Below, in pieces: positions 34,472 to 43,963 of a DNA stretch of 64,000 nt. Below the pieces are notes generated by a model, which worked only from the letters and a program-made list of their open reading frames with translations, was not told the origin of the DNA and did not search any database. Every line of letters starts with the position of its first letter. Position 1 is the stretch's first letter. Origin of the DNA: Puniceicoccaceae bacterium 5H (lineage in GTDB: Bacteria; Verrucomicrobiota; Verrucomicrobiia; Opitutales; Oceanipulchritudinaceae); NCBI GenBank assembly GCA_009772895.1, contig WOUP01000002.1:62001-126000 (forward strand), read 5' to 3'. Both the position numbers and the translations under genes were made by a program.

Positions 34472-37204
34472 CTATTGCCCCTTTTGCGCTGGATTGAGCA
34501 CGACGGTTTGCATGGCTTCGGCTGCGATTTCCCCTTGTAGCAGCTCCCCGTCAATCTGGATGGCAAAAGTCTTGGCTTCGGGCTCCTGGTTGAGCAGGAC
34601 GACGGCGATGGAGCCATCGGGGTTGGCAAAGGCTACCGCCCACAGGCCGAGCATGATTTCGGGACAGCGGATGCGCTTGGCTCCCGGGCGCACGTATTTG
34701 CTTACGTGGGCCATGGCGTAGTAGAGCGGGGTGTAGTAGACGCGGCCGCTTGCGGGGTCGGCCAGCACGGGCGCGAGGCACCAGTTGTCGGCCAGATTGG
34801 GGCCGCCCTCGAAGGTGAGCACCATGTTCCAGTCGATCCAGCCCGTAAGGCCTGCGCCGAGGCCGCCGACGAGGTCGCGGGCATAGCGGTAAAACGCGCT
34901 GTATTTGGGGTGGCGGTAGCGGTCCTGCTCCGGCGCCCAGCGGTAGCCCCAGTCGGTGGCCGCCTGCTGCCAGTACCAGTCATCCTTCAGCCACGCGCCC
35001 GGCTTCTCGGTGTCGCCGATGGCGTCGATGCAGCCCTCGGTGTGCATGATGGTCTTGTCCGGGTAGCGTTCCTGCACCCGGCGCAAGATCTCGCGACGCA
35101 CCTGCACCGTGCTGTCATACCAGTGTACGGCCATGCCGGTCGCGTATCGCTTCGCCTTTTCGTTGGCGTAGTAGGTGTCCGCCCAGTGCTCCGCGCCACC
35201 GCGGTTCTGGTCGAAGAAAAAGATCTTCACGTCGCCGTGGCCGTCCTGCTCGAACTGCGGCCCGAGGTGTTCCGCCACCAACTCGGCCATTTCGTCGGGG
35301 CGCATGCGCACGCTCTCCCACTGGCCGCCGTTGCCCTCGGGCTCGTTGAACGGCGTGATGCCCCAGATGTCGATGCCCTCGTCGGCGTAGGCGGTGAGGT
35401 ATTTGGAGAAATAGCGCGCATAGGTCGGGTAATACTGCTTCAGCAGCACGCCGTCCTCCCACTCGTTGTTGTCCTTCATCCAGGGCGGGGGCGTCCACGG
35501 CGAGGCGAGGATCTTGAAGCCATCGCTGGAAGCGCGCATCGCGTCCTGAATCAGTGGAATCAGCGCCTCGCGGTCGTGCTCGATGGTGAAGCTCTGCAGC
35601 TCGGTATCGTCCGGCACTGGCGCGTAGGTGTAGTGGTCGAGCGAGAAATCGCAGCTGGCCACGTGGGTGCGGGTGAGGGAATAGTGGGCGCCGGCATCGC
35701 TGAAATACGCGTCGATCACCTCCTGGCGCTGCTCGGCGGGCAGCTGTTGCAGCACCCACGCCGTGGACTCCGTGAACGCGCCGCCAATGCCCTCGATGGT
35801 CTGGAAGGTCTGGCTCGCATCGAGGTCCAGCCGGATTTCCGAGGCGTGGCCGGCATCGACCACCTTCAGCGTTGGCAAGGGGCTCAAGCGATCGCCCTCG
35901 CGGGAGGTCTGCACGCGCTCGACTTCAAAACTGCCGGCCCGGCGCGGCCCCATGACCAGAAACGGGATGTTGGCCGTGGCCGCCTTGCCGTGGTCGTGAA
36001 GGTAGGCGTAGAGCCGGTATTCACCGGGCTCCTGCGGGGCCAGGAAATGCACCGTCTTGTCGTGTGATTGCAGGTGGGTATCGACCTGCGCGGGCGGGTC
36101 TTCCGGATCGCCGCCAGAGCCCTTCTGGTGGTCGTCGACGCGCAGCTCCCAGTCGATCCTGGCGTCCGGGCTGGCCTGCAGGACGGGCAGGGTGGCCGAG
36201 AGTTCGACGCCGGGTTCGACCTGCACATTGTCGCCTGCGTCCTGCTCGTTCAGGCTCAGGTCTTCCACGCGCGGGGCCGGTTGCGCCGGCGCCTGCCCGG
36301 TCCAGGTCTGCTGGAGTGCGTCGACGCTTTCCAGCGGCGTGCCGTCTTCCAGGAACATGCTGAACCAGGTGGGCGTCGTTTCGTTTTTCATGCCCCAATA
36401 AAAGACATAACCGCCCAGGCAGCGTTGGGCATCCTGCTGCAAGTAGGCGTGACGGGTGGCGCGTTGTCGGGCCGCCTCAGTCGAGGTTGGCTCGATACGG
36501 GCGCCCCAACGCGTCTGCCCGACCTCCCAGGTGCCGTTCGGGCCCCATTCGGTCACGACATACGGGCCGTCCCAACCGGAGTCGCGCACCGTTTGGCCGA
36601 CGATGTTGAGCGGGGCGTAAGCGTTGACGCCGAGGATGTCGATGCTCGGAGCGCGGCGTTTGATTTCCTGGGCTGTCTCTTCGTCGATAAAGGCCGTGAC
36701 CGTCATCGTGGGGTGGTGTGGATCGACTTCGTGGATATAGGCGGCGAGTTCCTCCACGGCAGCCCACACCACCGGGTCCGCATCCCCCATTTCGAGTTCG
36801 TTGCCGATGCCCCAGGCGAGCAACGCCGGGTGGTCCTTGAACTGCAGCACCTCCTGCTTCAAGCGCTCCAACTGGGCCTTCACGGCGGTCTTGTCATGGT
36901 AGTCCATACCCTGGCGCTCCTGGGTCATCCAGAGCCCGGCCGTTACGGTCAGGCCGAGGCGCTCGGCCTCGTCCAGCAGGGCCTCGGTCTGGTCGCTGCC
37001 CCAGGTGCGGATGGAGTTGCCTCCGATTTCGGCCAGAGTCTCGAGGTGATCGCTGCCGCCGGCTCCTTTGATGAAGTAGGGCTGGCCGTCGCGCAGGAGT
37101 TCGAAGCCGTGGGCTGTTTCGTGGATCTGGACCGTTACGGGCATGGCGGACAGGGAGGCGCAAAGGGCGGTGAAGGTGCTGAACCAGGCGAGGGGGTGTC
37201 TCAT
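34472..37204 (-). CDS. Secreted two-domain glycosidase: GH-A barrel (GH2/GH158-like) plus GH30
   Basis: 910 residues with a signal peptide (about 1-20). Domain 1 (about 25-305) is a clan GH-A TIM barrel with acid/base Glu136 (GIGNELEMG) and nucleophile Glu219 (VVTEWGPNG). It resembles GH2 barrels and could belong to GH158 endo-beta-1,3-glucanases. A beta-sandwich-like linker (about 310-440) follows. Domain 2 (about 445-905) is GH30 with acid/base Glu621 (ITPFNEPEGN) and nucleophile Glu723 (MHTEGCID). GH30 relatives include beta-1,6-glucanases and beta-glucosidases. The enzyme may therefore cut both backbone and branches of laminarin. It overlaps the upstream symporter gene by ATGA, so the two are co-translated. 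Confidence 0.88.
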   Translation of the reverse strand: MRHPLAWFSTFTALCASLSAMPVTVQIHETAHGFELLRDGQPYFIKGAGGSDHLETLAEIGGNSIRTWGSDQTEALLDEAERLGLTVTAGLWMTQERQGMDYHDKTAVKAQLERLKQEVLQFKDHPALLAWGIGNELEMGDADPVVWAAVEELAAYIHEVDPHHPTMTVTAFIDEETAQEIKRRAPSIDILGVNAYAPLNIVGQTVRDSGWDGPYVVTEWGPNGTWEVGQTRWGARIEPTSTEAARQRATRHAYLQQDAQRCLGGYVFYWGMKNETTPTWFSMFLEDGTPLESVDALQQTWTGQAPAQPAPRVEDLSLNEQDAGDNVQVEPGVELSATLPVLQASPDARIDWELRVDDHQKGSGGDPEDPPAQVDTHLQSHDKTVHFLAPQEPGEYRLYAYLHDHGKAATANIPFLVMGPRRAGSFEVERVQTSREGDRLSPLPTLKVVDAGHASEIRLDLDASQTFQTIEGIGGAFTESTAWVLQQLPAEQRQEVIDAYFSDAGAHYSLTRTHVASCDFSLDHYTYAPVPDDTELQSFTIEHDREALIPLIQDAMRASSDGFKILASPWTPPPWMKDNNEWEDGVLLKQYYPTYARYFSKYLTAYADEGIDIWGITPFNEPEGNGGQWESVRMRPDEMAELVAEHLGPQFEQDGHGDVKIFFFDQNRGGAEHWADTYYANEKAKRYATGMAVHWYDSTVQVRREILRRVQERYPDKTIMHTEGCIDAIGDTEKPGAWLKDDWYWQQAATDWGYRWAPEQDRYRHPKYSAFYRYARDLVGGLGAGLTGWIDWNMVLTFEGGPNLADNWCLAPVLADPASGRVYYTPLYYAMAHVSKYVRPGAKRIRCPEIMLGLWAVAFANPDGSIAVVLLNQEPEAKTFAIQIDGELLQGEIAAEAMQTVVLNPAQKGQ

Positions 37205-38583
37205 GAAGCGGCAGCGGTCAGGGGTTGGGGGTCGGGGTGATTGTCGCGCAGGTCCTGTAGCTCGGTTTCGATCTGGCGGACCTTGTCTTCGGTGAGTGGG
37301 TAAAGGATCATCACGAGCGCATTGGCTCCGGCAAAGATGGCGGGGATGACGCTATACATGAGGCGGATGCCGAGCAGCGCGGTGCCCGTCTGGGCCGCGT
37401 TGGCCACAAAGCCGAAGCCCTCCAGCAGCCATCCGGAGCAAAAGCCGCCGATGGTGAGGCCGGCCTTTTGCGCAAACTGCGCGGCGGAGAAGATCAGGGC
37501 GGTGGCGCGGCGCCCGTACTTCCACTCCGAGTAGTCGGCCACGTCGGAATACATGGCCCAGACGAGTGCCGGAGTCGGGCCGGCGAGGAAGGTGCCGACG
37601 ATGTTGACCACATACATCAGGACCAGCTGGTCGGAGGGGATGAAGAAAAAGAGCAGGATGCAGAGGGCGTTCGCGGCGTTGAGCCAGATCATCAGTGTGC
37701 GCTTGTCCCAGCGCTGGGTGAAGAACTTCGTCGACATCACGCCGAGCACCATCGCGCCCATGCCCACCGTCATGAAGAGGGAGGCCGCGGCCTCGTCCTC
37801 CAGGTAATACTTGAAGAAGTAGACGGTCGCGCCGTTGCGGATCGCGACATTCGTCATGGTAAAGACGGCCGCGGCGACCATGACGAGCCACGGGCGGTTG
37901 CCCATCAGGTCGCTGAGGTCCTTGCCCAGCGAGCCTTTGCTGCGCGGGGTGGGCTTTAGGCGCTCCTTGGTCAGAAAAAAGGTGCAGCAGAAGAGCGCGA
38001 TCGAGATGACGCCGAACAGCGCCATGGTGTAGCGAAAACCGGTCGCCTCATCCCCACCGCCCAGGGCGTCCTTGAGCGGCAGCACCATCGCCGTGACGAG
38101 CATGCCGCCGCCGAACGCGCCGACGAAGCGAAAGGTCGAGAGGGTGGTGCGCTCCGCCGAGGAGGGCGTCATCACTGCCATCAGCGCCGCATAGGGGATG
38201 TTGATCGCAGTGTAGACCATCATCATGGCGGTGTAGGTCACAGCCGCATAGACCATGCGCCCCGTCAGATCCAGGTCGGGGTTGGCGAACATGAGGAAGC
38301 CCACGAGGCCGTAGGGGATGGCGAAGAACAGCAGGTAAGGCCGGTATTTGCCCCAGCGCGTGCTCGTGCGGTCCGCGATGATGCCCATCAACGGGTCGTT
38401 CACGGCATCCCAGATCCGGCTCACCAGAAACATCGTGCCGACGAATCCCGCCGGGATGCCGAAGATGTCCGTGTAGTAGTAGAGCAGGAAAATGTTGAAG
38501 GTCTGGAAGAAGAAATTGGAGGCGGTATCGCCCAGGCCATAGCCCAATCTCTCCGAAAAGCGCAGGGATGCTGCTTGTGCCAT
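37201..38583 (-). CDS. GPH-family sugar:cation symporter
   Basis: 460-residue inner-membrane transporter of the glycoside-pentoside-hexuronide family (MelB type, MFS fold) with about twelve helices. Signatures include the N-terminal RLGYGLGDTASNF, the loop VSRIWDAVNDPLMGIIADRT with its cation-site Asp residues, and KYRPYLL. The gene is preceded by a palindromic operator and followed, with a 4-base overlap, by the glycosidase gene. The cargo is therefore inferred to be a beta-gluco-oligosaccharide entering with Na+ or H+. Confidence 0.92.
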   Translation of the reverse strand: MAQAASLRFSERLGYGLGDTASNFFFQTFNIFLLYYYTDIFGIPAGFVGTMFLVSRIWDAVNDPLMGIIADRTSTRWGKYRPYLLFFAIPYGLVGFLMFANPDLDLTGRMVYAAVTYTAMMMVYTAINIPYAALMAVMTPSSAERTTLSTFRFVGAFGGGMLVTAMVLPLKDALGGGDEATGFRYTMALFGVISIALFCCTFFLTKERLKPTPRSKGSLGKDLSDLMGNRPWLVMVAAAVFTMTNVAIRNGATVYFFKYYLEDEAAASLFMTVGMGAMVLGVMSTKFFTQRWDKRTLMIWLNAANALCILLFFFIPSDQLVLMYVVNIVGTFLAGPTPALVWAMYSDVADYSEWKYGRRATALIFSAAQFAQKAGLTIGGFCSGWLLEGFGFVANAAQTGTALLGIRLMYSVIPAIFAGANALVMILYPLTEDKVRQIETELQDLRDNHPDPQPLTAAAS

Positions 38584-38663
38584 GTGGGGTATAGGGGTTG
38601 AAGGAGTCTGACGCGTTCGGGGTATGCACGCAGCCTAGAACCGGCCGGATAAAGCGCAATGCA

Positions 38664-38685
38664 AAAGTGCACTACTGTGCATTTT
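38664..38685 (-). promoter_or_regulatory. Predicted LacI-family operator, symporter-glycosidase operon
   Basis: Half-sites AAAGTGCAC (38664-38672) and GTGCATTTT (38677-38685) flank TACT, forming a near-perfect palindrome typical of LacI-family targets. An almost identical site lies at 43848-43869. On the reverse strand TTGGCG (-35-like) and TAGTGC (-10-like) are 17 bases apart and embed the operator, so binding would block polymerase. It lies 80 bases upstream of the symporter start. Confidence 0.75.
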
Positions 38686-38750
38686 AAAATCCGCCAATCT
38701 GGTGGGATGCGCCAGCGGTCTTTAGGTAAGCTGCGTGCTATGAGGGCAGG

Positions 38751-39629
38751 TCAGCGTTCTGTTTTGCTTTGCTGATAAACGCGTACGTAATCCACTTCCA
38801 TGCGCTGGGGAAACACGTCGGGATCGACGCCTTGCTCGCCGCCCCAGGCACCGCCGACGGCGATATTGAGGATGAGATAAAAATCCTGCGTGTACGGCCA
38901 CTTGCTCCAGCCGAGCCCCTCGTTCTCGTATTCGAAGTAGAGCCTGTCGTCGACGAACGCGCGGATCACGTCGGGCGTCCATTCGAGGATGTAGTCATGA
39001 AAGGCCGTCGTGGCGTCCGGGATTTCGATCGTGCCGGTCTTCTGCGTGCCGACCTGCCATTGGTAGTCTCTGGAGTGCGCCGATGCATGGATGACGCCGA
39101 GGTTGTGGCCTACGTGTTCCATGATGTCCAGTTCCCCCACATCGGGCCAGCCGCCGTCTCCGGTGGTCCACTCGACCGGCAGCATCCAGATCGCGGGCCA
39201 GGTGCCGCGGCCTTCGGGCAGACGGGCACGGATGACGAAGCGGCCATGCGTCCATTCGCCGTGTCCCTTGGTGGTCAGGCGGGCGGAGGTGTATTCGGCC
39301 CCTTCGTAGGCCTCGTGCCGGGCTTCGATGATCAGGTGGCCGTCCTTGATGCGGGCATTTTCCGCGCGGGCCTCCGTGTAGGATTGCAGCTCGTTGTTGC
39401 CCCAGCCGTGGCCGCCCACGTCGTAGCTCCAGTGGCTGGGGTCGGGCAGGCCGCTGCCGTCAAATTCATCGTGCCAGACCATTTCCCAGCCTTCGGGGAC
39501 GGTGGGCTGTTGAGACGTGGAAGGGGCTTCGGCGGCGGAGCGCTGACAGGCGCTGTAGGCAAAGGCGCCGGCGCAGAGCGCGAGCAGGGGAAATCGGCGG
39601 CGAGCGCCGCGCAAAGAGGATGCGGTCAT
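38751..39629 (-). CDS. GH16 endo-beta-1,3-glucanase (laminarinase-like) lipoprotein
   Basis: 292 residues. The N-terminal signal ends in AYSAC (Cys28), a lipoprotein-like cleavage site. The jelly-roll GH16 domain starts at WHDEFDG and contains the catalytic signature GELDIMEHVG, with nucleophile Glu166, Asp168 and acid/base Glu171. NNELQSYT and the WPAIWMLP stretch are typical of the laminarinase subfamily GH16_3. It probably cuts beta-1,3-glucan at the cell surface. It lies 51 bases downstream of the LacI gene in the same direction and may share its transcript. Confidence 0.92.
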   Translation of the reverse strand: MTASSLRGARRRFPLLALCAGAFAYSACQRSAAEAPSTSQQPTVPEGWEMVWHDEFDGSGLPDPSHWSYDVGGHGWGNNELQSYTEARAENARIKDGHLIIEARHEAYEGAEYTSARLTTKGHGEWTHGRFVIRARLPEGRGTWPAIWMLPVEWTTGDGGWPDVGELDIMEHVGHNLGVIHASAHSRDYQWQVGTQKTGTIEIPDATTAFHDYILEWTPDVIRAFVDDRLYFEYENEGLGWSKWPYTQDFYLILNIAVGGAWGGEQGVDPDVFPQRMEVDYVRVYQQSKTER

Positions 39630-39680
39630 ATCGTAAGGGTGGGGTTAAAGCGTGATGACCGCGACACGCGCCCCGCGGGA

Positions 39681-40742
39681 TCAGCGGGCGGGCGGCGCGG
39701 TCGTGGCGCCGGGGACTTCCTTGCCCATTACCAGCACGTGGCGGCGCTGGGCGGCGGAGTCCATGATCTTGCGTTGCAGGGAGTGCACGGCCGAGACGCC
39801 GATGTCGCGAAAGGCCACGCGGATAGTCGTGAGCTGCGGCATGCCGATGGGCGGGGGCACGCCGTCGAAGCCCGTGACCGAGACGTCTTCGGGCACGCGC
39901 AGGCCCATCTCCTGCAGGCCGTCGATCAGGTGGTAGGCCTGGTGATCGGCGGCGCAGACCCAGGCGGTGACGCCGTCGCGCGTGCGTTCGGCGGCCAGAC
40001 GGGTCAGCTCGGGCAGGGGGATGCGTTCATCGGCTTGCGTGTTGAGAACGTCGGATGGATTGAAAGGCAGGTTGAAGCGGTAAAGGCTCTCGACGTAGGC
40101 GCCGAAGCGGCGTTCCACCCAGGCGGCGGGTACCTGATATTTCCAGGTCAGAAAGCCGATGCGCCGGTGGCCGAGTTGGTGGAGGTGCTGCACCATCAGG
40201 CGAATGCCGTGCACCTGGTCCGCATCCACGCAATCCACCTCCGGAAAGTCGTATTCATCGAGCACCGAGAGGGTGGGGAACTTCGTCATCAGGTTGCGCA
40301 CGGCCTGCTCCTGTAGCGGATAGAGCAGCAAGACGCCGCGCCACGAGGCCGTATTGACGTTCTTGATGATCTTCCGCGGACGCGGCGAGGGCATGAAAGT
40401 GGTGGGATCTACGTAATGGAGCTGGAGTTCGAGGCGTTCGGAGGCCGTTTTCTCGCTGATCCCGGCGAGAATATGGCTGGCGGTATCGACCACCTGGCCT
40501 TGCGGCAGGCCGATCAAGACGGCGATCACGTTGCGCTCATCACCCTTGGTTTCGCGATTCTGGTTACGCTGGGCCGTGTAGTCGTAGCCCATTTCGGCGG
40601 CCAGCTGGAAGACCTTGGCGCGCGTCTCGGGGCTGATCTTCGGGTGATTCGTAAAACACCGGGAGACGGTCGTCCTCGAAAGGTTGAGCCGTTCGGCAAT
40701 GAGCTGTTGGTTGAGTTTGGCCATGGGCGACGGGCTCATCAT
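39681..40742 (-). CDS. LacI-family transcriptional regulator of the beta-glucan locus
   Basis: 353 residues; ATG 40724 (MAKLNQQL) is an equally good start. An N-terminal helix-turn-helix (AERLNLSRTTVSRCFTNHPKISPETR) with the LacI hinge precedes a periplasmic-binding-protein-like effector domain, which ends with the typical VTGFDGVPPP stretch. Gene position and the two palindromes at 38664 and 43848 suggest it controls the symporter, glycosidase, receptor and phosphorylase genes, with a glucan oligosaccharide or glucose derivative as inducer. The effector is inferred. Confidence 0.92.
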   Translation of the reverse strand: MMSPSPMAKLNQQLIAERLNLSRTTVSRCFTNHPKISPETRAKVFQLAAEMGYDYTAQRNQNRETKGDERNVIAVLIGLPQGQVVDTASHILAGISEKTASERLELQLHYVDPTTFMPSPRPRKIIKNVNTASWRGVLLLYPLQEQAVRNLMTKFPTLSVLDEYDFPEVDCVDADQVHGIRLMVQHLHQLGHRRIGFLTWKYQVPAAWVERRFGAYVESLYRFNLPFNPSDVLNTQADERIPLPELTRLAAERTRDGVTAWVCAADHQAYHLIDGLQEMGLRVPEDVSVTGFDGVPPPIGMPQLTTIRVAFRDIGVSAVHSLQRKIMDSAAQRRHVLVMGKEVPGATTAPPAR

Positions 40743-40772
40743 CGGTATTGCCCGCCCGAGTTCAACTGTGAA

Positions 40773-40801
40773 GCGCGCCGCACCGGCGGGATGCGGCGCG
40801 C
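40773..40801 (-). terminator. Strong stem-loop between the TonB receptor and lacI-type gene
   Basis: GCGCGCCGC (40773-40781) pairs perfectly with GCGGCGCGC (40793-40801) around an 11-base loop, 25 bases after the receptor stop. The T tract is poor on both strands. It may end the receptor transcript or reduce read-through into the regulator gene. Confidence 0.55.
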
Positions 40802-40826
40802 GAGATGGAGAATATTAGCCGCAGGT

Positions 40827-43757
40827 CTAGAACGTGACCCCTACCTGCAGGCGGTAGGAGAGGCCCGGGGCGTAGATGAAGCCATACTGGTCGGTGTCGT
40901 CCAGCAGGTTGTCGACGTTCAGCTGGGTGAAGAGGTCGTAGTGCTCGAAGCTCTTGCTGTACTTGGCCATGGCGTTGATCGTCAGGCGCGGATCGGTCTT
41001 GGCGCTGATCTTGACGCCGGTCTCGTTGAGCTTCTTCGAGCCCGAGGTGCTGAAGGAGGAAGCGTATTCGCGCTCGCTCTCCCAGGTGCCGCCGAGGCCG
41101 AGTTGCAGGCCTTGCAGCGGGCCTTCCAGGAAGCGGTAGGTGCCCCAGGCCGAAACCACGTGCTCCGGCGTATCGTCGAGGCTTTCTCCCGCGCCGTAAC
41201 CCACCCCCGACCAGGACGACGTATCGTAGTTGGGCTCTCCGTTTTCACCGCCGGGATACATGATCTCGTCGTTGACGCCGGTGAGGCCCCAGGCGGAATT
41301 CGGGAAATACCACACCGCCCAGCGGTCGACGTTGCCGTCCGCATATGGGTAAGAGGCAAAGTTACCGGGGTTGTCGACCTGACGCGTGACGTGCGAGTAG
41401 TTGAGCACCATCTGCAGGGAGTCCGTCGGGGTCAGCATGACGGAGGCCTCCCAGCCTTCGGAGGAGTCGGCGATCGTCTGGTGGTAGCCTCCGGAGGACC
41501 AGTCTTCGGTGGCGATGTTGACCTCGTCGTCCTCGGGGAACCCGTTATACAGCCAACCGGCCCACGGGTCCATGTCCGTGCGTTGGTCGAGCGGTTGGTT
41601 GAATTCGTCCTTCAGCTCGGCAAAGACTGCGTCGAGGTAGGCCGCGCCTTCGGTGGTGGAGGCGTTCAGGTATTTGTTGCCGTTCTTTTCGTAGACGGCG
41701 CCCGAGTCGACGGCGGCCTGCCATTCTTCCATGGCGCCCTGCAGGTAGCGATTTTCCTCCTTGCCTTCGGCCGTCGGGTCGAAGTCGTCCATGCGATAGA
41801 TGATGTCGTCGTTCGGGCGAAAGTTGCCGGCGGCAGGGGCGGGGGCCCACCAGTAGCTGAACGGCACGCCGGAGCGCTCGATCTTGAAGCTGCTGATGGT
41901 GGCGGCGACCTTGCCCTCGAACAGGTTGAGCTTCACGCCCCATTCCTTGGCTTCAGCCGTGGCGGCTTCGATCGGGTTGCCGTAGCCGTCGATGAGGCCC
42001 TCGAAGTTGGGGTTCACGCCCTCGGACTTCAACGCGAAGAGCGTCACGCCGTTGATCACCTCAAAGCTGATGCCATACTGCTCGCTCACGTGGCTCAGTT
42101 CGTCACTTTCGGTCCAGGCGCGATTGGCGTCGGGGTTGTCATAGTCTTCCGACTCGGTGCCGACGGAGTTCTTGTCCTGGCGTATCCCGGCGACGATGAA
42201 CAGGCGGTCGTTGAGGAAGCGGCCGGAGTAGACGCCGTAGATGCCCTTGTTGGTGGCCTCGCTGTGATCGTAGGTGTCGCCCACGATGGGGTTGCTCGGG
42301 CTGCCGTCGCCCTGCACGTCGTAGCGGATGTAGGAGCTGTCGGTCGGGCTTTTCCAGTTCCAGTCGTCCGAGACCCACTTGGTGGTTTCCTTATCCGCCA
42401 GCTCGTAGGAATAACCGGCGAGGATGTTGTGCTGCATGCGCAGCCACTTGCGGTCCTCCATCAGCTCGAGCTGGTAGTTGGCTTCGACGCGTGCCTGGTC
42501 GCGCACGTTGTCCTCTTCGCTCAGCGACCAGTTGTACTGCAGGATCACGTTTTCGACCTCCGTGTAAACGTCGGTATCCTGGCCGTCGATCACCTGACGG
42601 GCGCGGATGGTGTCGCGCAGTTCTTCCGGTCCGGTGTTGACCACGAGGCCACCGAAGACGTCGCGCACATCGAAGAACGCGCCCGAGCGGTTATAGCCCG
42701 CCTGGATGTTGAAGCCCTCGAAAATCTCCTGCTGCACCTCGACCAGTGCGTTGTAGGACTCGGTGTTGAGGGCTGTATCCGGGCCGGACCAGCGGTAGGT
42801 GCGCACGTCCTTGCCCTCGAACTGCAGGAAGCCGTAGGTCTCCATGCGGTCGGTCTGGTCGACCGGAATCTCGATGCTCGGCGTGCGCACGCTCTGGAAG
42901 CCCACTCCGTCGTCCTCCGCGCGGCCATACTCGAAGTCCAGCTTGATCTTGGTCTTTTCAAAGGGCTTGAAGGTGAAGACCGGCGAGATGAACCAGTGGC
43001 TCGATTCCTTCAGGTCGGTCCAGTCTTGGGATTGCTCGTAAGCGGCGGTGACGCGGTAGCCGGCGTCCCAGGTGTCCGTCAAGGGCCCGGAGCTGTCGAT
43101 GGTCGAGCGATACAGGCTGTCCGAACCGAGGGAGAAGGTCACCTCCTGCTGCGGCTCGCTCGTGGGCTCCTTGGCGACGTAGTTCACGATGCCGCCGAAG
43201 TTGCCGATGCCGTAGAGCAGGGCGGAGGGGCCGCGCACGACTTCCACGCGTTCGATGTTGATCGAGTCGGTCGCGTGCTGGCGGCGGAAGCCCTCGCGCA
43301 ACACGTTGTCCGTCACAAAACCGCGGACCTTGAAGGACGTGTTGGTCTTGTTGTTGGTGACGCCCTCCGGGTTGTTGACGTTCCCGATGTCCGAGAAACT
43401 CGCCTGGTTGAGTGCATCATTTTGCGTTGTGAGCAAGATGCCTGCGCTGTACTGCAGCGAGCTGCGCAGATCCGTCGCCCCGGTATCCTCGATGAATTCA
43501 TTGGTCACCACCTCGATGTTCAGCGGGATGTCCTGGATGGGGACGTTCACGCGAGTACCGGTGATGGCGTTGCTGGCAAAATAACCGCGATCATTCGAGA
43601 CCGCGACTTCGAAAGGAGAAAGTTCGAATACCGGCTCTTGCTCTTCTTTAGCGGTATTCTGGGCAAGGAGGGCTGAACAGGGGAAAGACAGCACCTGTGC
43701 GGCGATCAGGGCCTGAGCGAGGCCAAAGCGCCGCAGCGAGTTCTTCAACTGCATCAT
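40827..43757 (-). CDS. TonB-dependent receptor, carbohydrate type
   Basis: 976 residues from ATG 43757; a TTG at 43805 is unlikely. A signal peptide is followed by FELSPFEVAV, the plug-start motif frequent in verrucomicrobial receptors, then GTRVNVPIQDIPLNIEVVT and VEVVRGPSALLYG. The long barrel ends in the aromatic QVGVTF. Its size and place in a glucan locus suggest uptake of oligosaccharides across the outer membrane. No SusD partner is present, unlike in Bacteroidetes loci. The promoter region carries the shared palindrome. Confidence 0.93.
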   Translation of the reverse strand: MMQLKNSLRRFGLAQALIAAQVLSFPCSALLAQNTAKEEQEPVFELSPFEVAVSNDRGYFASNAITGTRVNVPIQDIPLNIEVVTNEFIEDTGATDLRSSLQYSAGILLTTQNDALNQASFSDIGNVNNPEGVTNNKTNTSFKVRGFVTDNVLREGFRRQHATDSINIERVEVVRGPSALLYGIGNFGGIVNYVAKEPTSEPQQEVTFSLGSDSLYRSTIDSSGPLTDTWDAGYRVTAAYEQSQDWTDLKESSHWFISPVFTFKPFEKTKIKLDFEYGRAEDDGVGFQSVRTPSIEIPVDQTDRMETYGFLQFEGKDVRTYRWSGPDTALNTESYNALVEVQQEIFEGFNIQAGYNRSGAFFDVRDVFGGLVVNTGPEELRDTIRARQVIDGQDTDVYTEVENVILQYNWSLSEEDNVRDQARVEANYQLELMEDRKWLRMQHNILAGYSYELADKETTKWVSDDWNWKSPTDSSYIRYDVQGDGSPSNPIVGDTYDHSEATNKGIYGVYSGRFLNDRLFIVAGIRQDKNSVGTESEDYDNPDANRAWTESDELSHVSEQYGISFEVINGVTLFALKSEGVNPNFEGLIDGYGNPIEAATAEAKEWGVKLNLFEGKVAATISSFKIERSGVPFSYWWAPAPAAGNFRPNDDIIYRMDDFDPTAEGKEENRYLQGAMEEWQAAVDSGAVYEKNGNKYLNASTTEGAAYLDAVFAELKDEFNQPLDQRTDMDPWAGWLYNGFPEDDEVNIATEDWSSGGYHQTIADSSEGWEASVMLTPTDSLQMVLNYSHVTRQVDNPGNFASYPYADGNVDRWAVWYFPNSAWGLTGVNDEIMYPGGENGEPNYDTSSWSGVGYGAGESLDDTPEHVVSAWGTYRFLEGPLQGLQLGLGGTWESEREYASSFSTSGSKKLNETGVKISAKTDPRLTINAMAKYSKSFEHYDLFTQLNVDNLLDDTDQYGFIYAPGLSYRLQVGVTF

Positions 43758-43847
43758 GTTTACTTGGGGTTTGGAGTAGACGGGCACAATGGCATTTTGT
43801 GCCAACGGTTGGCAATCAACACCCGGCCCTGTTTTGCGTCAATGCTA

Positions 43848-43869
43848 AAAGTGCATTAGTGTGCACTTT
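43848..43869. promoter_or_regulatory. Predicted LacI-family operator between receptor and phosphorylase genes
   Basis: Half-sites AAAGTGCAT (43848-43856) and GTGCACTTT (43861-43869) flank TAGT. The palindrome and about 14 further bases match the site at 38664-38685. On the reverse strand TTGGTC and TAATGC are 17 bases apart, giving the same promoter-operator layout. It lies 91 bases upstream of the receptor start and 95 bases upstream of the divergent phosphorylase gene, so it could control both. Confidence 0.78.
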
Positions 43870-43963
43870 AAAATTGACCAATTAAACAGGGCGAAGTTGT
43901 CTGGCCTCACTTCCCCGACCGCGGTCGCGGCGGCGGAAACCCAACTCCTTTCCTATCATCGAG

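Noticed and set aside
40416-43676. A 1086-codon plus-strand frame opposite the TonB receptor and part of the lacI-type gene
   Set aside because: The receptor on the reverse strand has a signal peptide, plug and barrel signatures; the plus-strand frame is a codon-bias shadow.
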